A stretch of DNA of 64,000 nucleotides from the NCBI GenBank assembly GCA_903813345.2, contig CAIIXF020000010.1, positions 2,347,169-2,411,168 of the forward strand. Direction: 5' to 3'. Each line of letters begins with the position of its first letter. The first letter of the stretch is position 1. Source of the stretch: Owenia fusiformis (Eukaryota > Annelida > Polychaeta > Sabellida > Oweniidae). The notes beneath the pieces were generated by a model. It was not told where the DNA came from. It did not search any database and was given only the letters and a program-made list of their open reading frames with translations. Below are positions 48,536 to 58,271 of the stretch, one piece after another. The position numbers and the translations under genes are program-made.

Positions 48536-49934
48536 CATTTTTTGTTGGATATATTGATCACCTTTTGTCAAATTACAAAAAATATCAAATTACAAAAATA
48601 TGTGTCCATTGTTTTTTTCAGTGCTGGCGTGTGCTATTCACCATCTGAAATGGAGGAGAAATATTTTGATTGGCCAGTTTTTTGAAAAAAAGGTAAAATT
48701 CAATGTATGTAATTGTGCTAAATGCGGTGAACGCCAGAAAATTTATTTCAGAGACGAGTGTGTTGATTGTTTCTGTACATGGCTCTTCACTCCTAATCAT
48801 GAAGGCTACTTGACAATAGCTCACAATTTTAGGTAAGTGTTGTACATTCCACACTTTTAGAATGTTTCACTCACGATGTTCTCAACAATCATGTTATGAA
48901 TAGTGTGAATAATTTTACAATAGTTTTTTATATGAATGTCGTTGTTTATGATCGTGTTATATTTGGAATTGATAGTCAAAAAGATGCTCATTTTCTTTAC
49001 AGAGGATACGATTTATATTTCATCCATGAGTGGTTATTTAACAGAAAGGAAACGGCATATTGTCACTACAAACCGCCACAGGTTCTACGTCAAGGTTCAC
49101 GGATCATAGTGCTAAAGGACCCATCCACGGGCGTAGAGTTCAGGGATACGCTGAATTACATTCAACTCAAATTAGCTGACTTTCCAAAGTGTTTTGGTCT
49201 CCAGGCCAAAGGTTAGCAAAAGACAAAATAACACATAATATGTACAAAAAATGTTACTTCTTAGTACTCATAAACACTAGAAAAAAGCTGTTGATGTTAA
49301 TAAGTATAATTTTTTCTATTTTAATAGGAGAGTTTCCCCATCTCTCCCACATAGCCAGAAACAAAATTAGAACTACCATGAAGGAAAATTGCCACCTTTG
49401 AAGTTCTACGACCCAGACAGTATGATGCCTGATAAGAAAAAAAGCTACCAATAGCTTGTGGGATTTCAAAACAGAACTGGGTAAGTTACAAAACTGAATA
49501 AATGCTCTAATACATTAGACATATCGATTATAAACGCACAACATAATATTCAAAGAATAATCAACCTATTTGTTAAATTTCAGAGAAATACTGTATCTCT
49601 GATGTGACAGTCCTACGACTTGGAGCACTTCGTTTTGTCGAAGAATTCACTCTGAGCACTGGATTGAATCCCTTTCTTATAAGCAACACTATAGCCAGTT
49701 CCTTGAGTAAAGTTTACAGAGCGCTTTACATGCCACCAAAGTCCATTGCAGTCATACCACCAAAAGGTAACAATTACAATAGTATGTGCTCACTACATTT
49801 ATAAATTTTCTTTTAAAAATTGTACCTTTTTCTTTGTTTTTTCTATATGTTATTATTTGATTTCAGGTTATCAAGGTCGTACTGCATTCTCCAAGGAAAT
49901 GGTTCAATACGCCATGTGGATACGTGAACGTAAC
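48536..49934 (+). pseudogene. Protein-primed DNA polymerase B, lineage 2, partial copy 2
   Basis: Gamma exon 48622-48832 (open; NVCNCAKCGERQKIYF, FCTWLFTPNHEGYLTIAHNF), delta 49003-49211 (GYDLYFIHEWLF ... LADFPKCFGL), a damaged epsilon at about 49329-49482 (frameshift and internal deletion), zeta 49584-49766 (intact; VTVLRLGALRFVEEF ... IASSLSKVYRAL) and a truncated eta at 49867-49934 whose acceptor CTATAG has become CTATAT. Phases agree with copy A where intact. At 49935 homology stops abruptly at the CpG-rich island. Confidence 0.8.
49490..49934 (+). repeat. Left 445-bp direct repeat flanking the CpG-rich island
   Basis: Matches 51984-52422 at high identity, from aaaactgaataaatgct through the zeta exon to catgtggata(c/t)gtgaa(c/t)gtaa. 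The two copies bracket 2,049 bp of unrelated sequence. Confidence 0.9.
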
Positions 49935-49999
49935 TACTATAGGTGCGCATCCACCCCCACAAAGGGTTTAATCGGGCAAAATAAGTAAGGGGATTAAAT

Positions 50000-50381
50000 C
50001 ACCGGGTCATGTAGAAGTTCCCGTGAGACAATCGATTCTACGTCGACCGTTTATAGTCGAAATACTCCAAACTACTTTTCAACATTGGGCGGTCGAATTA
50101 ACGAATTGACCACCCATGGAAAAGACAAGGAATCTACGACCGACCGTGCGATCACGTATGTGACTGCATTTTCGGAAATGCTTAGCACTCAAATATGGCA
50201 GGCTAACTCTACTATAATTTTCACAGACTCGACGACAGTTTCGTACATATCGGACCCCCATATATTCGTCATTATAGGATCCGTTATTGGTTCTATTTGC
50301 GTTGTGTGTGTTATATTACTGGGCATATTTAGGCACAAAATATGCGGCGCTCTGTGCCCTGATAGGAACATAGTCGTTTAA
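50000..50381 (+). CDS. C-terminal part of a type I membrane protein
   Basis: Open from just after a TAA at about 49996 to TAA 50381. No ATG occurs at the beginning, so the start must lie in an unseen exon or be lost. A Ser/Thr-rich, potentially glycosylated stalk (SSRETIDSTSTVYSRNT, NSTIIFTDSTTVSYIS, with an N-S-T sequon) leads to a membrane span (HIFVIIGSVIGSICVVCVIL) and a short basic/Cys tail (GIFRHKICGALC). This layout fits a surface glycoprotein. A second frame overlaps its 5' half (PVRQSILRRPFIVEILQ) and ends at TGA near 50109. High CpG content. Identity unknown. Confidence 0.5.
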
Positions 50382-50900
50382 GACATGGACATCGAAATGG
50401 GACCCATGCCTGGCATGCAGAACTAATAGATTTCCTTGATTGAAGGCAGAATCAGATTTCGTATTTTATAAAGAATTTTTATTACCTTTATATTAAACAA
50501 CTGACTGTTTCCTATTATGCTTTATTCAAATACTTTATTTTAAAATCAAGAGAAATTGTAAGAGTATGTTCATCTTTTAGGAGTTGGGCATAAACCGATT
50601 AAAACGTAAGCCTGATGGCATGTTATGGTCAGCGACCATGAATGACCACTTACATTAATAATCTGCCTCACGGCAAATTGGGAGATGGCATATTTCAATT
50701 CAAAAATAACAACTTGTCAGTATATATTCATTCAAAAATAACAACTTGTCACGATCACTTCCTGTGAGCCGGTGTTAATCGGTTTTGCTTCATAGTAACG
50801 CTGTAATTTACGTTTATTTCACCTGAGAGAACAAAGAAAGAACATCTGAAATATAAATTCTAAATACACATATGCATTCAGATTCTAACATTTAAACAAG

Positions 50901-51221
50901 ATGGGTATGTTGCGAAGCGCTTTGTGTTTCTTGTGTGAAACATTTGTCATGTTCTTAAATGGGAGGCAGCTAGAATGTGGACATTTTGTGTGTGGAAACT
51001 GCGAACATTGGCTACTACATCATGAAGACTCCCCGTTCTACGGAGAACCGTGGGTAGCAGACTGTGTACAATGTCGAGAACAGCTAAAGGAGGACGAGAA
51101 CATGTGTCCTGAATGTTTGTGTCATGTGGACTACAAAGGACAAGAGCACAAATGTCCATGCTGTTCTATATGCACTACGAAAGAAACAGAAAACGACCAA
51201 CACGAATGCCCGACCGTATAA
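50901..51221 (+). CDS. Small intronless RING-finger protein, 106 aa
   Basis: ATG 50901 in an aagATGGGT context, stop TAA 51219-51221. An N-terminal C3HC4 RING (CFLC at residues 9-12, then LECGHFVCGNC, then CVQC) is followed by a second Cys cluster (CPECLCHV, HKCPCCSIC) resembling a zinc ribbon. Its length is very short for a host E3. Compact RING proteins of this type are common in large invertebrate DNA viruses, where they act as E3 ligases, but viral origin here is inference. It is followed 19 nt downstream by a histone-type stem-loop and no nearby AATAAA, suggesting a non-polyadenylated transcript. CpG-rich like the neighbouring membrane ORF. Confidence 0.75.
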   Translation: MGMLRSALCFLCETFVMFLNGRQLECGHFVCGNCEHWLLHHEDSPFYGEPWVADCVQCREQLKEDENMCPECLCHVDYKGQEHKCPCCSICTTKETENDQHECPTV

Positions 51222-51240
51222 TTCAACCGAACAAACCACG

Positions 51241-51256
51241 GCCCTTTTTAGGGCCA
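51241..51256 (+). promoter_or_regulatory. Histone-mRNA-type 3' stem-loop with downstream purine-rich element
   Basis: GGCCCTTTTTAGGGCC forms a perfect 6-bp stem with a 4-nt loop. It matches the metazoan replication-dependent histone 3' hairpin (GGYYYTYHTHARRRCC). ACAC follows the stem, and GAAAGAGAAA at about 51270-51279 resembles the U7 snRNA-binding histone downstream element (CAAGAAAGA). It lies 19 nt after the RING ORF stop. In histone genes this directs SLBP/U7-dependent cleavage without polyadenylation. Confidence 0.75.
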
Positions 51257-51652
51257 CACTACTCTCTCGAAAGAGAAATTAATTTATGAATGATAATTGA
51301 AAATACTTCGTTCTGGTTATATTTTATTATAAATATGAGCAAGGTCACAGGAAAGGGGGTCTTATCACAGATTTTTCTTTTTTCAATATTTTGATTTTTT
51401 AGTTCATCTTACAAATCACATGGAGACCTTTTAAATGAGCCATGGCTTATCACTTGACAATTTTCCCTTGCAGATATAAAGCTAAAAAAAGATGAATTTG
51501 AATTTAGCTATTTTTTCACTAAATTTTAGGACTATTAGATAAAACCACATCTCTCAGTGTTAAACTGTAAGTGAGAATTTAGTTAAAAATTAATGAGTTA
51601 TATTGTGAAGGACTCTCTCCCCCCCACCCCCCCATCCCAATTGCCCCTACCC

Positions 51653-51913
51653 TTAATTGGTTACATTGATGAAATTACCTGAAGTTGTCGTTATATAATC
51701 AATGACACAGCTTTCAGCAATAATCTCAAGCGACTCTGACTGAATAATGTTTTCGCATTCCTCTATTTGTATACAACTCGCGATAATTCCTCCATCGGAA
51801 TAATATGTACAGTCACAAGAGGCACACGATTGATTGTTGCATATGCATTTTTCTGTCATTACCGCTATCATGAACAATGAATTCAAGACAATCGTAAACA
51901 CTACATTTTTCAT
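51653..51913 (-). CDS. Secreted Cys-rich protein, 86 aa
   Basis: ATG at 51913-51911, frame open to TAG at about 51653. A classical signal peptide (MKNVVFTIVLNSLFMIAVM) precedes a Cys-rich mature part (CICNNQSCASCDCTYY, IIASCIQIEECENII, ESCVIDYI) and a Thr-rich end. Spacing suggests two related half-modules (C..C.C / SC.....C). The frame may continue by splicing after the Thr-rich stretch. Resembles in layout the Cys-rich exon at 47896-47791. Function unknown. Confidence 0.5.
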   Translation of the reverse strand: MKNVVFTIVLNSLFMIAVMTEKCICNNQSCASCDCTYYSDGGIIASCIQIEECENIIQSESLEIIAESCVIDYITTTSGNFINVTN

Positions 51914-51983
51914 TTTATTTTGTCTTTCTCGGACTTCTGATACTGCGTTGATCTACTAATGTGTACTGATTTCATATTTCAGC

Positions 51984-52422
51984 AAAACTGAATAAATGCT
52001 CGAATACATTAGACGTATCGATTATAAACGCACAACATAATATTCAAAGAATAATCAACCTATTGTTAAATTTCAAAGAAATACTGTATCTCTGAGAGTC
52101 CTACGACTTGGAGCACTTCGTTTTGTCGAAGAATTCACTCTGAGCACTGGATTGAATCCCTTTCTTATAAGCAACACTATAGCCAGTTCCTTGAGTAAAG
52201 TTTACAGAGCGCTTTACATGCCACCAAAGTCCATTGCAGTCATACCACCAAAAGGTAACAATTACAATAGTATGTGCTCACTACATTTATAAATTTTCTT
52301 TTAAAAATTGTACCTTTTTCTTTGTTTTTTCTATAGGTTATTATTTGAGTTCAGGTTATCAAGATCGTACTGCATTCTCCAAGGAAATGGTTCAATACGC
52401 CATGTGGATATGTGAATGTAAT
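51984..52422 (+). repeat. Right 439-bp direct repeat flanking the CpG-rich island
   Basis: Partner of 49490-49934. Differences include a 5-bp deletion in the zeta exon (tctctgag where the left copy has tctctgatgtgacag) and loss of the CAG acceptor (ttcaaag). Confidence 0.9.
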
Positions 52423-52963
52423 GGTATTCAATTCCAATTCAGTTTAAACGGTGGCGAAGTGTCATGCGGTCCGTATCATATCGATTTGGTACAATTAGAT
52501 CAAAATGGAGGCTTACCCAAAAATGCAGTAGAATACGCTGGGGTAAGGCATAAACTCATTTATCAACAAAAGTTACATATGCATATCGTAACATATATAT
52601 TGTTCATGATAATATCGCCGTTATTATCTTTTATTTGTAGTGTGTCTTGCATGGTTGTCCTAAATGTTACGCCGACAGAGATTTGGATTTTCATGGCTTT
52701 ACAATGGATGACAGACATCGAGATTTTCTCAGTAAAATTTGGTATTGTTAAACATTAACTGGTTCACCTGTTTTTCATATTGATGTTTATCTCTACTATA
52801 ATGTTTTAGTGTCATATTGATTGATAAATTGACTAGTTGATTCATTGACCGATCGGGTGATCTCATTGATGTTCTTTTCAGCTTTCTACGTGAACAGGGA
52901 TACAAAGTTTTAGCCCACTATGGCCAACCTGAGCTCTCCTGGAAATATGAATATAAAGCAAAA
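52075..52963 (+). pseudogene. Protein-primed DNA polymerase B, lineage 2, partial copy 3
   Basis: Zeta at about 52075-52255 (frameshifted), eta 52337-52542 (SGYQDRTAFSKEMVQYAMW, LNGGEVSCGPYHIDLVQL), theta 52641-52741 (CVLHGCPKCYADRDLDFHGF) and iota 52882-52963 (FLREQGYKVLAHYGQ). Phases agree across eta-theta-iota. The GGEVxxGPYxxD and HGCPKCY blocks are hallmark sequences of Polinton-type PolB between the exonuclease and palm domains. After iota the sequence passes into noncoding DNA shared with 41528-41750; the palm A and B motifs are absent. Confidence 0.82.
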
Positions 52964-53261
52964 GTGAATATTTTTAATGTCTTGATAAGTAATACGCATT
53001 ATGCGTACATACATTTTTATACTTATTTTTGGAAGTGTATGTCATAACGTTCGTACTGGTTACCAAATCCCGCCGACAATTGTTATCCAGTATATGTTGC
53101 GTGGATCCATGTCAGAGGGCAATAATAAGCGTAAAAGTGACATTCACCGTGATAGGTTTCAGATCAAATGGACTCCCTATAGTTGAGAGACTAACTGATG
53201 TACTAAGATTAGAACATCGACCTTTATTAAAATGTATGTTGACATTCCTAACGAAACCCAA

Positions 53262-53600
53262 TCGCAAATGGTGTACACCTAGCATTTGGTAAAAGCATAA
53301 TTACCGCTCAACATTGGAGCGCAATGAGAGCAAGGTTGATTGGAGAACAAATGGCAATTCCTGTAAGGGTATTTGTGGATGAGTTCCTAACCTTTGTAAA
53401 AATGGCGATTGAGGAAATCAAGACTTTAGAAAGCAGGATGTGCCAGAGAAAAAAGGTGCAATAAAGACCATTAATTATCGAATCTCCGTCTCCCATGGCC
53501 AAAAGAAAAGATCAAGGCCTCGTTTGAGGTGTGCTGCAACGGGCGCACCAAGCTGTCAGAAGAATCTCTCTAAAACACTCAACAAAACGGTAAATGATAT
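53262..53600 (+). pseudogene. EDRK-type accessory exon, copy 2 (3' portion)
   Basis: Begins at a junction (acgaaaccc/aatcgcaaatgg) and retains SIITAQHWSAMRAR, QMAIPVRVFVDEFLTFVKMA and a basic C-terminal segment (GAPSCQKNLSKTLNKT) ending at a GTAAAT donor. A one-base loss near gaaatcaag shifts the frame. Confidence 0.5.
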
Positions 53601-53727
53601 GGTGAGATTAATGTATTTTACATTTTATCATTAAAAAAAGTATGTGTTTTAATATTTTATTTGCAATATTATGATCAAAATTAATTATGCATGTTTTAAA
53701 ATTTTGGTATAAATAATACATTACAGC

Positions 53728-54320
53728 AATAAAGAAAACAGCCCCAAACTCCCATTAACCCCAAACCCCAGGAGAGGAAATGGACAGTGTCTCCTGATCT
53801 ACTACAGAATAATAGAAAAATCAAAATATTGGAAGATGGAAGAATATGGTAGTAAGGGTAACTACGGAGGACAGAAAATTCTTCTTATCAGAGTTATCTC
53901 TTAGAAATATATGTTCCGAAATAGAAAAATTAAAGAAACTGTCAAAAGCAAAGGGGCAACTTCAGGGAAGGGGTTCAGGGGTAAGCCTGGCCATTGGTAA
54001 AAGCGTAGTTACCGCTCAACATTGGAGCGCAATGAGAGCAAGGGTGATTGGGGATCAAATGGCAATTCCCGTAAGGGTATTTGTGGATGAGTTTGTATTG
54101 TTTTACCTTTGTAAAAATGGCGATTGAGGAAATCGCAGACTAATTTAGAAAGCAGGATGCCCCAGAGAAAAAGGGTGCAATAAAGACCGTTAAATATCGA
54201 ATCTCCATCTCCCATGGCCAAAAAGTAAAGATCAAGGCCTCCTTTGAGGTGTGCTGCAGCGGGCGCACCAAGCTGTCAGAAGAATCTCTCGAAAACACTC
54301 AACAAAACGGTAAATGAATT
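53728..54320 (+). pseudogene. Leader repeat plus EDRK-type accessory exon, copy 3
   Basis: Leader (53728-53850) joined to TEDRKFFLSELSLRNICSEI, then LAIGKSVVTAQHWSAMRAR and VFVDEF. A small insertion (gtattgtttt) and a TGA follow. The 3' segment (GAPSCQKNLSKTLNK context) recurs and ends at a GTAAAT donor. The most complete version of this exon in the window. Confidence 0.5.
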
Positions 54321-54678
54321 GGTGAAATTCATCTATTTTACATTTTATCATTAAAAAACAAATATGTGTTTTAAATAAAAAAAATATGAAATTTTATGAC
54401 TTGTTTTCTTTTCAGAAATGTAAGTGTATACATTTTTTACTTTTATATCTTCACTGATCCTTCTCAAATCACGCTCAAATTGACGAATATAGAAATTGCA
54501 CATTTTTAATTAAGTTCACATTTGCTTAAATAATTGTCAAATAAATGATTTATATATATTTTTACCGATGTTTTTACCAAATGTTGTTTTTGAAAATAAT
54601 TGTATGTGTATTAAAACTTACATGTTACAAATGAAATAAAATATGTCCTTTTAATGGGTTGTTTGTTTTGTTTTACAG

Positions 54679-54992
54679 GCATCGTGTCACGTAAACAAGG
54701 AAAAGTGGATATCGGACGACGAGACATCAATATCCGATGATGCTTTTGAGGTTGGTATAAAAATTCAACAATTACTTATTTTTACCGGTGTTATTCAATT
54801 TGTTTAGAAAATGCAAAATGTTTTTTTGTGAAAAATAATTGTATGTGTGTTAAAACTTACATGTTACAAATGAAATAAAATACATTCTTTTACATCCGTT
54901 GTTTGTTTTTACAGGCATCGAGTGTACATTGTCACATAAACAAGAAAAGGTGGATGTCTGACGACGAGACATCAATATCTGATGATGCTTAG
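54679..54992 (+). pseudogene. Duplicated small exon pair (SDDETSISDDA)
   Basis: 54679-54750 encodes ASCHVNKEKWISDDETSISD, then DAFE, with AG and GT borders. 54915-54992 encodes a near copy, CHINKKRWMSDDETSISDDA, that ends in TAG at the donor. Flanking intron sequence is also duplicated (aattgtatgtgt, ttaaaacttacatgttacaaatgaaataaaata). Acidic; function unknown. Confidence 0.5.
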
Positions 54993-55379
54993 GTTGGTAT
55001 AAACATTCAATAGTTGCTAATTTAATAAAAGTTGAAAAAATGATTATTTGGTATGTTAATTTTAGAATAATATGTTTTCATTCCGATATTATTTTTTGAC
55101 ATCCCATGATAAGTTTTATGTTTATACAAAATACAAATACATTTGCTTAGTATTCTGCTTTAGCTTGTTGTTTAATTTTATGTTTTAATTATTTTATTAA
55201 AAAATATCACAATGCATTTAAAATAAAAAAAGTATTCACTTAAATAAAATAATTTCTTTTGAGGTTGATTTTCCAAACATCAGTGGCATCGAGGAAATAT
55301 CCCTAACACCGCCAGGGAATGATAATGAAAAGAAGGATAACACAAAGAACAGGGAACAACCAGCCTAAGCCTCCCAAGG

Positions 55380-55770
55380 ACCATCCAAAGTGTCGACGAA
55401 TAAGCCTGGGGCAAATCGAGAATTGCCTGACCCTTCATTCACTAAAACTGATGCCCAGATGACCCAACCGTCCGCCCAAAGATCCCAAGGACTGTCCAAA
55501 GTGTCGACGAACAAGCCTGGGGCAAATCGAGAATTGCTCGGCCCTTCATTCTGTAAAACTGATGCCCAGATGACCCAACTGTCTGCCCAAAGATCCCAAG
55601 GACTGTCCAGAGTGTCGACGAACAAGCCTGGGGCAAATCGAGAATTGCCTGGCCCTTCATTCTCTAAAACCGATGCCCAGATGACCCAACCGTCCGCCCA
55701 AAGATCCCAAGGACCGTCCAGAGTGTCGACGAACAAGCCTGGGGCAAATCGAGAATTGCCCGGCCCGTTA
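55380..55770 (+). repeat. Array of about 3.5 x 111-bp units encoding a 37-residue repeat
   Basis: Marker tgtcgac at 55391 (tgtcgacgaa), 55502, 55613 and 55724: exact 111-bp spacing, so the frame is kept. Unit content includes VSTNKPGANRELPG, PSFSKTDAQMTQPSAQRSQ and GLS/GPS. The frame is open 55390-55794 on the plus strand; the complementary frame is also open, which is a property of the repeat. The upstream exon at about 55266 (VDFPNISGIEEISLTPPGN) enters in another frame and stops at TAA, so the coding connection is broken or spliced. Confidence 0.7.
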
Positions 55771-56042
55771 AAGAATACATATGTAAAGATTTAAGCAATT
55801 TTGGTTTATATGTTAGTTAGTTAGTTACCCTGTAAGTTACCCTGTAAGTTAATGTAATGATTTTAATAATTTCTTATTAAATAAACTGACCTTAACTGAA
55901 AAAAACCTCTACAATAGTTTTCAGATCGTAAACAATTTTTTGAATGCTCAAATTGCCCAACACAGTTAAAATCATATTAAAACAATACATTTTTTTGAAA
56001 ACAATTTGGTAAGATAATAATTATAAAGTTTAAGTAGTTTAA

Positions 56043-57303
56043 ACTTTAATTGGGACCCTTAAAGAAATATTTAGAAGAATTGCATAATGGATTTATGTGC
56101 CAAGCGGGTATATATTGGGCCTACGATCTTTTGTGGCCTTTAATTCAATCATGACCGTGTATTTGTTTGTGACTGTAAACAAGGAAGGGAATATGGAGTT
56201 TGCAGAAGATGATCTCTACTGGGAAGTGAAAACAAAGTATAAACAACTAAATATCCCGATCGAAGTAAAAAAGTGTGTCAGGGACACAGACACATTTCTT
56301 TGTCATAGCAACTATTTTGAATTCTATAGTCGGTTTCCGCATACCTCAATAGGAATTTATGAATCTAAGTCAAATTTATACAAAACTAATTTTTGTTGGA
56401 TATATTGATCACATTTTCGTCAAATTACAAAAATATGTGTTTATTGTTTTTTCAGTGCCGGCGTGTGCTATTCACCATCTGAAATGGAGGAGAAATATTT
56501 TGATTGGCCATTATTTTCATGAGTAAAGAAGTGTGTCAGCGACACCGACACATTTCTCTATCACAGCAACTTCTTTCAATTCTACAGTCGGTTTCCTCAT
56601 ACCTCAATAGGAATTTATGAATCGTAAGTCAAATTTATTCAAAACTAATTTTTTGTTGGATATAATGATCACATTTTCCTCAAATTACAAAAATATTTGG
56701 ACTTACAACCTTTTGCGGCCTTTAATTCAATCATGACCATGTATTTGTTTGTCATTGTAAACAAGGAAGGGAATATGGAGTTTGCAGAAGATGATCTCTA
56801 CTGGGAAGTGAGAACAAAGTATAAACAAATATTTAGAAGAATTGCATAATGTATTTATGTGCCAAGCGGGTATATATTGGGCTTATGACCTTTTGCGGCC
56901 TTTAATTCAATCATGACTGTGTATTTGTCTGTGACTGTAAACAAGGAAGGGAATATGGAGTTTGCAGAAGATGATCTCTACTGGGAAGTGAGAACAAAGT
57001 ATAAACAAATATGTAGAAGAATTGCATAATGGATTTATGTGCCAAGCGGCTATATATTGGGCTTAGGACCTTTTGCGGCCTTTAATTCAATCATGACCGT
57101 GTATTTGTTTGTCATTGTAAACAAGGAAGGGAATATGGAGTTTCCAGTAGATGATTTCTACTGGGAAGTGAGAACAAAGTATGAACAATTAAATATCCCG
57201 ATCGAAGTAAAAGTGTCGGGGACACCGACACATTTCTTTGTCAAAGCAACTATTTTGAATTTTATAGACGGTTTCCACATACCTCAATGGGAATTTATGA
57301 ATC
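56043..57303 (+). pseudogene. Cluster of beta-exon copies (five partial or full) with a gamma fragment
   Basis: Full-length copies at 56043-56370 and 57008-57303 read FNSIMTVYLFVTVNKEGNME, then DDLYWEVKTKYKQLNIPIEV, then DTDTFLCHSNYFEFYSRFPH. A gamma-exon start (CYSPSEMEEKYFDW) lies at 56456-56520. Partial copies lie at 56525-56640 (3' part), 56698-56830 and 56840-57007 (5' parts). The breakpoints are irregular, so these arose by repeated local duplication and deletion. No domain recognised in the beta exon. Confidence 0.6.
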
Positions 57304-57596
57304 GTAAGTAAGTTATAAATCGTAAAACTCCCCATAACCCCTAACCCCAGGAGAGGAAATGAACAGCCCTCCTGATCTACTACAGAATAACAGAAAAATC
57401 AAAATACTATAAGACGGAAGAATACAGTCAATAGTAATGTAATTATCACTGACAGTTTTTCATCAGAAATTTAGGATTTAATAGGGAAATTAAAATAATA
57501 GAATATGAAAGAATAAACAGTTGTAAATAATAGTGTATTTTTAAATTCATGCTATTTATTCATTATTGTTAAATTAAAATAAAATAAAACTTCCAG

Positions 57597-57692
57597 CCCT
57601 ATGAGTGGCTTGTAGACAGATATCCTAGAGAAATATGTATCAACAGTGTTATTTCTGACCATACAATCATCAATCTAGTAGTCATGTCATGA
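57597..57692 (+). other. Exon-like short frame
   Basis: After a CTTCCAG acceptor a frame reads PYEWLVDRYPREICINSVIS, then DHTIINLVVMS, then TGA. No homology recognised; it may be an exon remnant of the duplicated gene. Confidence 0.25.
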
Positions 57693-57827
57693 TACAAAAA
57701 TATTTGTTAATTAAAGAGTGAGTAGTTTTTCATCCACGAAATAATTTCTTCATCTCGATATCATCTATGCAATCATGACACCCTCAGTAGACTTACTAAA
57801 ATTGCTCTGTTTTATGCAAATATATAA

Positions 57828-58025
57828 ATGTTATCATCATGTAAGGAGCTGGTTAACCATAAACAGTTGTTTAAAACTCTCAAATTGACAGTTTCAGAGA
57901 CATTCAGAGCAGAAGAAGAATTGCAGAGAAATACTGGCGAAACTTTTGTCTATGCAGACGATAGTGTTGCAATACGAATTGCTGAAAACATACGTTTCCA
58001 TGTGAAGAAGATGAGTGCAACTTAG
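57828..58025 (+). other. Short open frame, unrecognised
   Basis: 65 codons with ATG at 57828 (SETFRAEEELQRNTGETF, VYADDSVAIRIAENIRF). The YADD string here is not in an RT or PolB context. Coding status doubtful. Confidence 0.25.
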
Positions 58026-58271
58026 AGTAGTTACGATACTGAATGATAGGCGCAAAGTAGGAGAAAAATACAAGTTTCAACTGACATACACAAGTAACAT
58101 ATACGGCCAGGGTCGGGCTCTATGTATAGATACAACTCAAAACTGCAGTGATTGACGACTGGCTACCTATTTTGCCAACAATTATTAACATGTATAAGTT
58201 GTGTGGACCATTGTCAGAGGGATATAACAAGTGTTAAAGGGACAGTGGACTTCCTATGGCATCCAATAATG

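Larger units (their letters stand above)
49935..51983. other. CpG-rich island with three small ORFs, foreign to its surroundings
   Basis: The left part (49960-51260) has dense CG dinucleotides (for example acgtcgaccg, ggcggtcgaattaacg, acgaccgaccgtgcg), unlike the CpG-poor, AT-rich flanks. It carries a membrane-protein ORF, a RING ORF with a histone-type 3' stem-loop and, on the other strand, a secreted Cys-rich ORF. 51260-51650 is AT-rich with no gene. Virus or large-element origin is inferred from composition and gene types only. Confidence 0.6.

Noticed and set aside
55365-55736. Minus-strand repeat frame (LDSPWDLWAD type)
   Set aside because: Complement of the 111-bp repeat; the plus strand matches the orientation of all neighbouring exons.
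57828-58025. YADD string as a reverse-transcriptase catalytic motif
   Set aside because: No other RT blocks surround it and the frame is only 65 codons.
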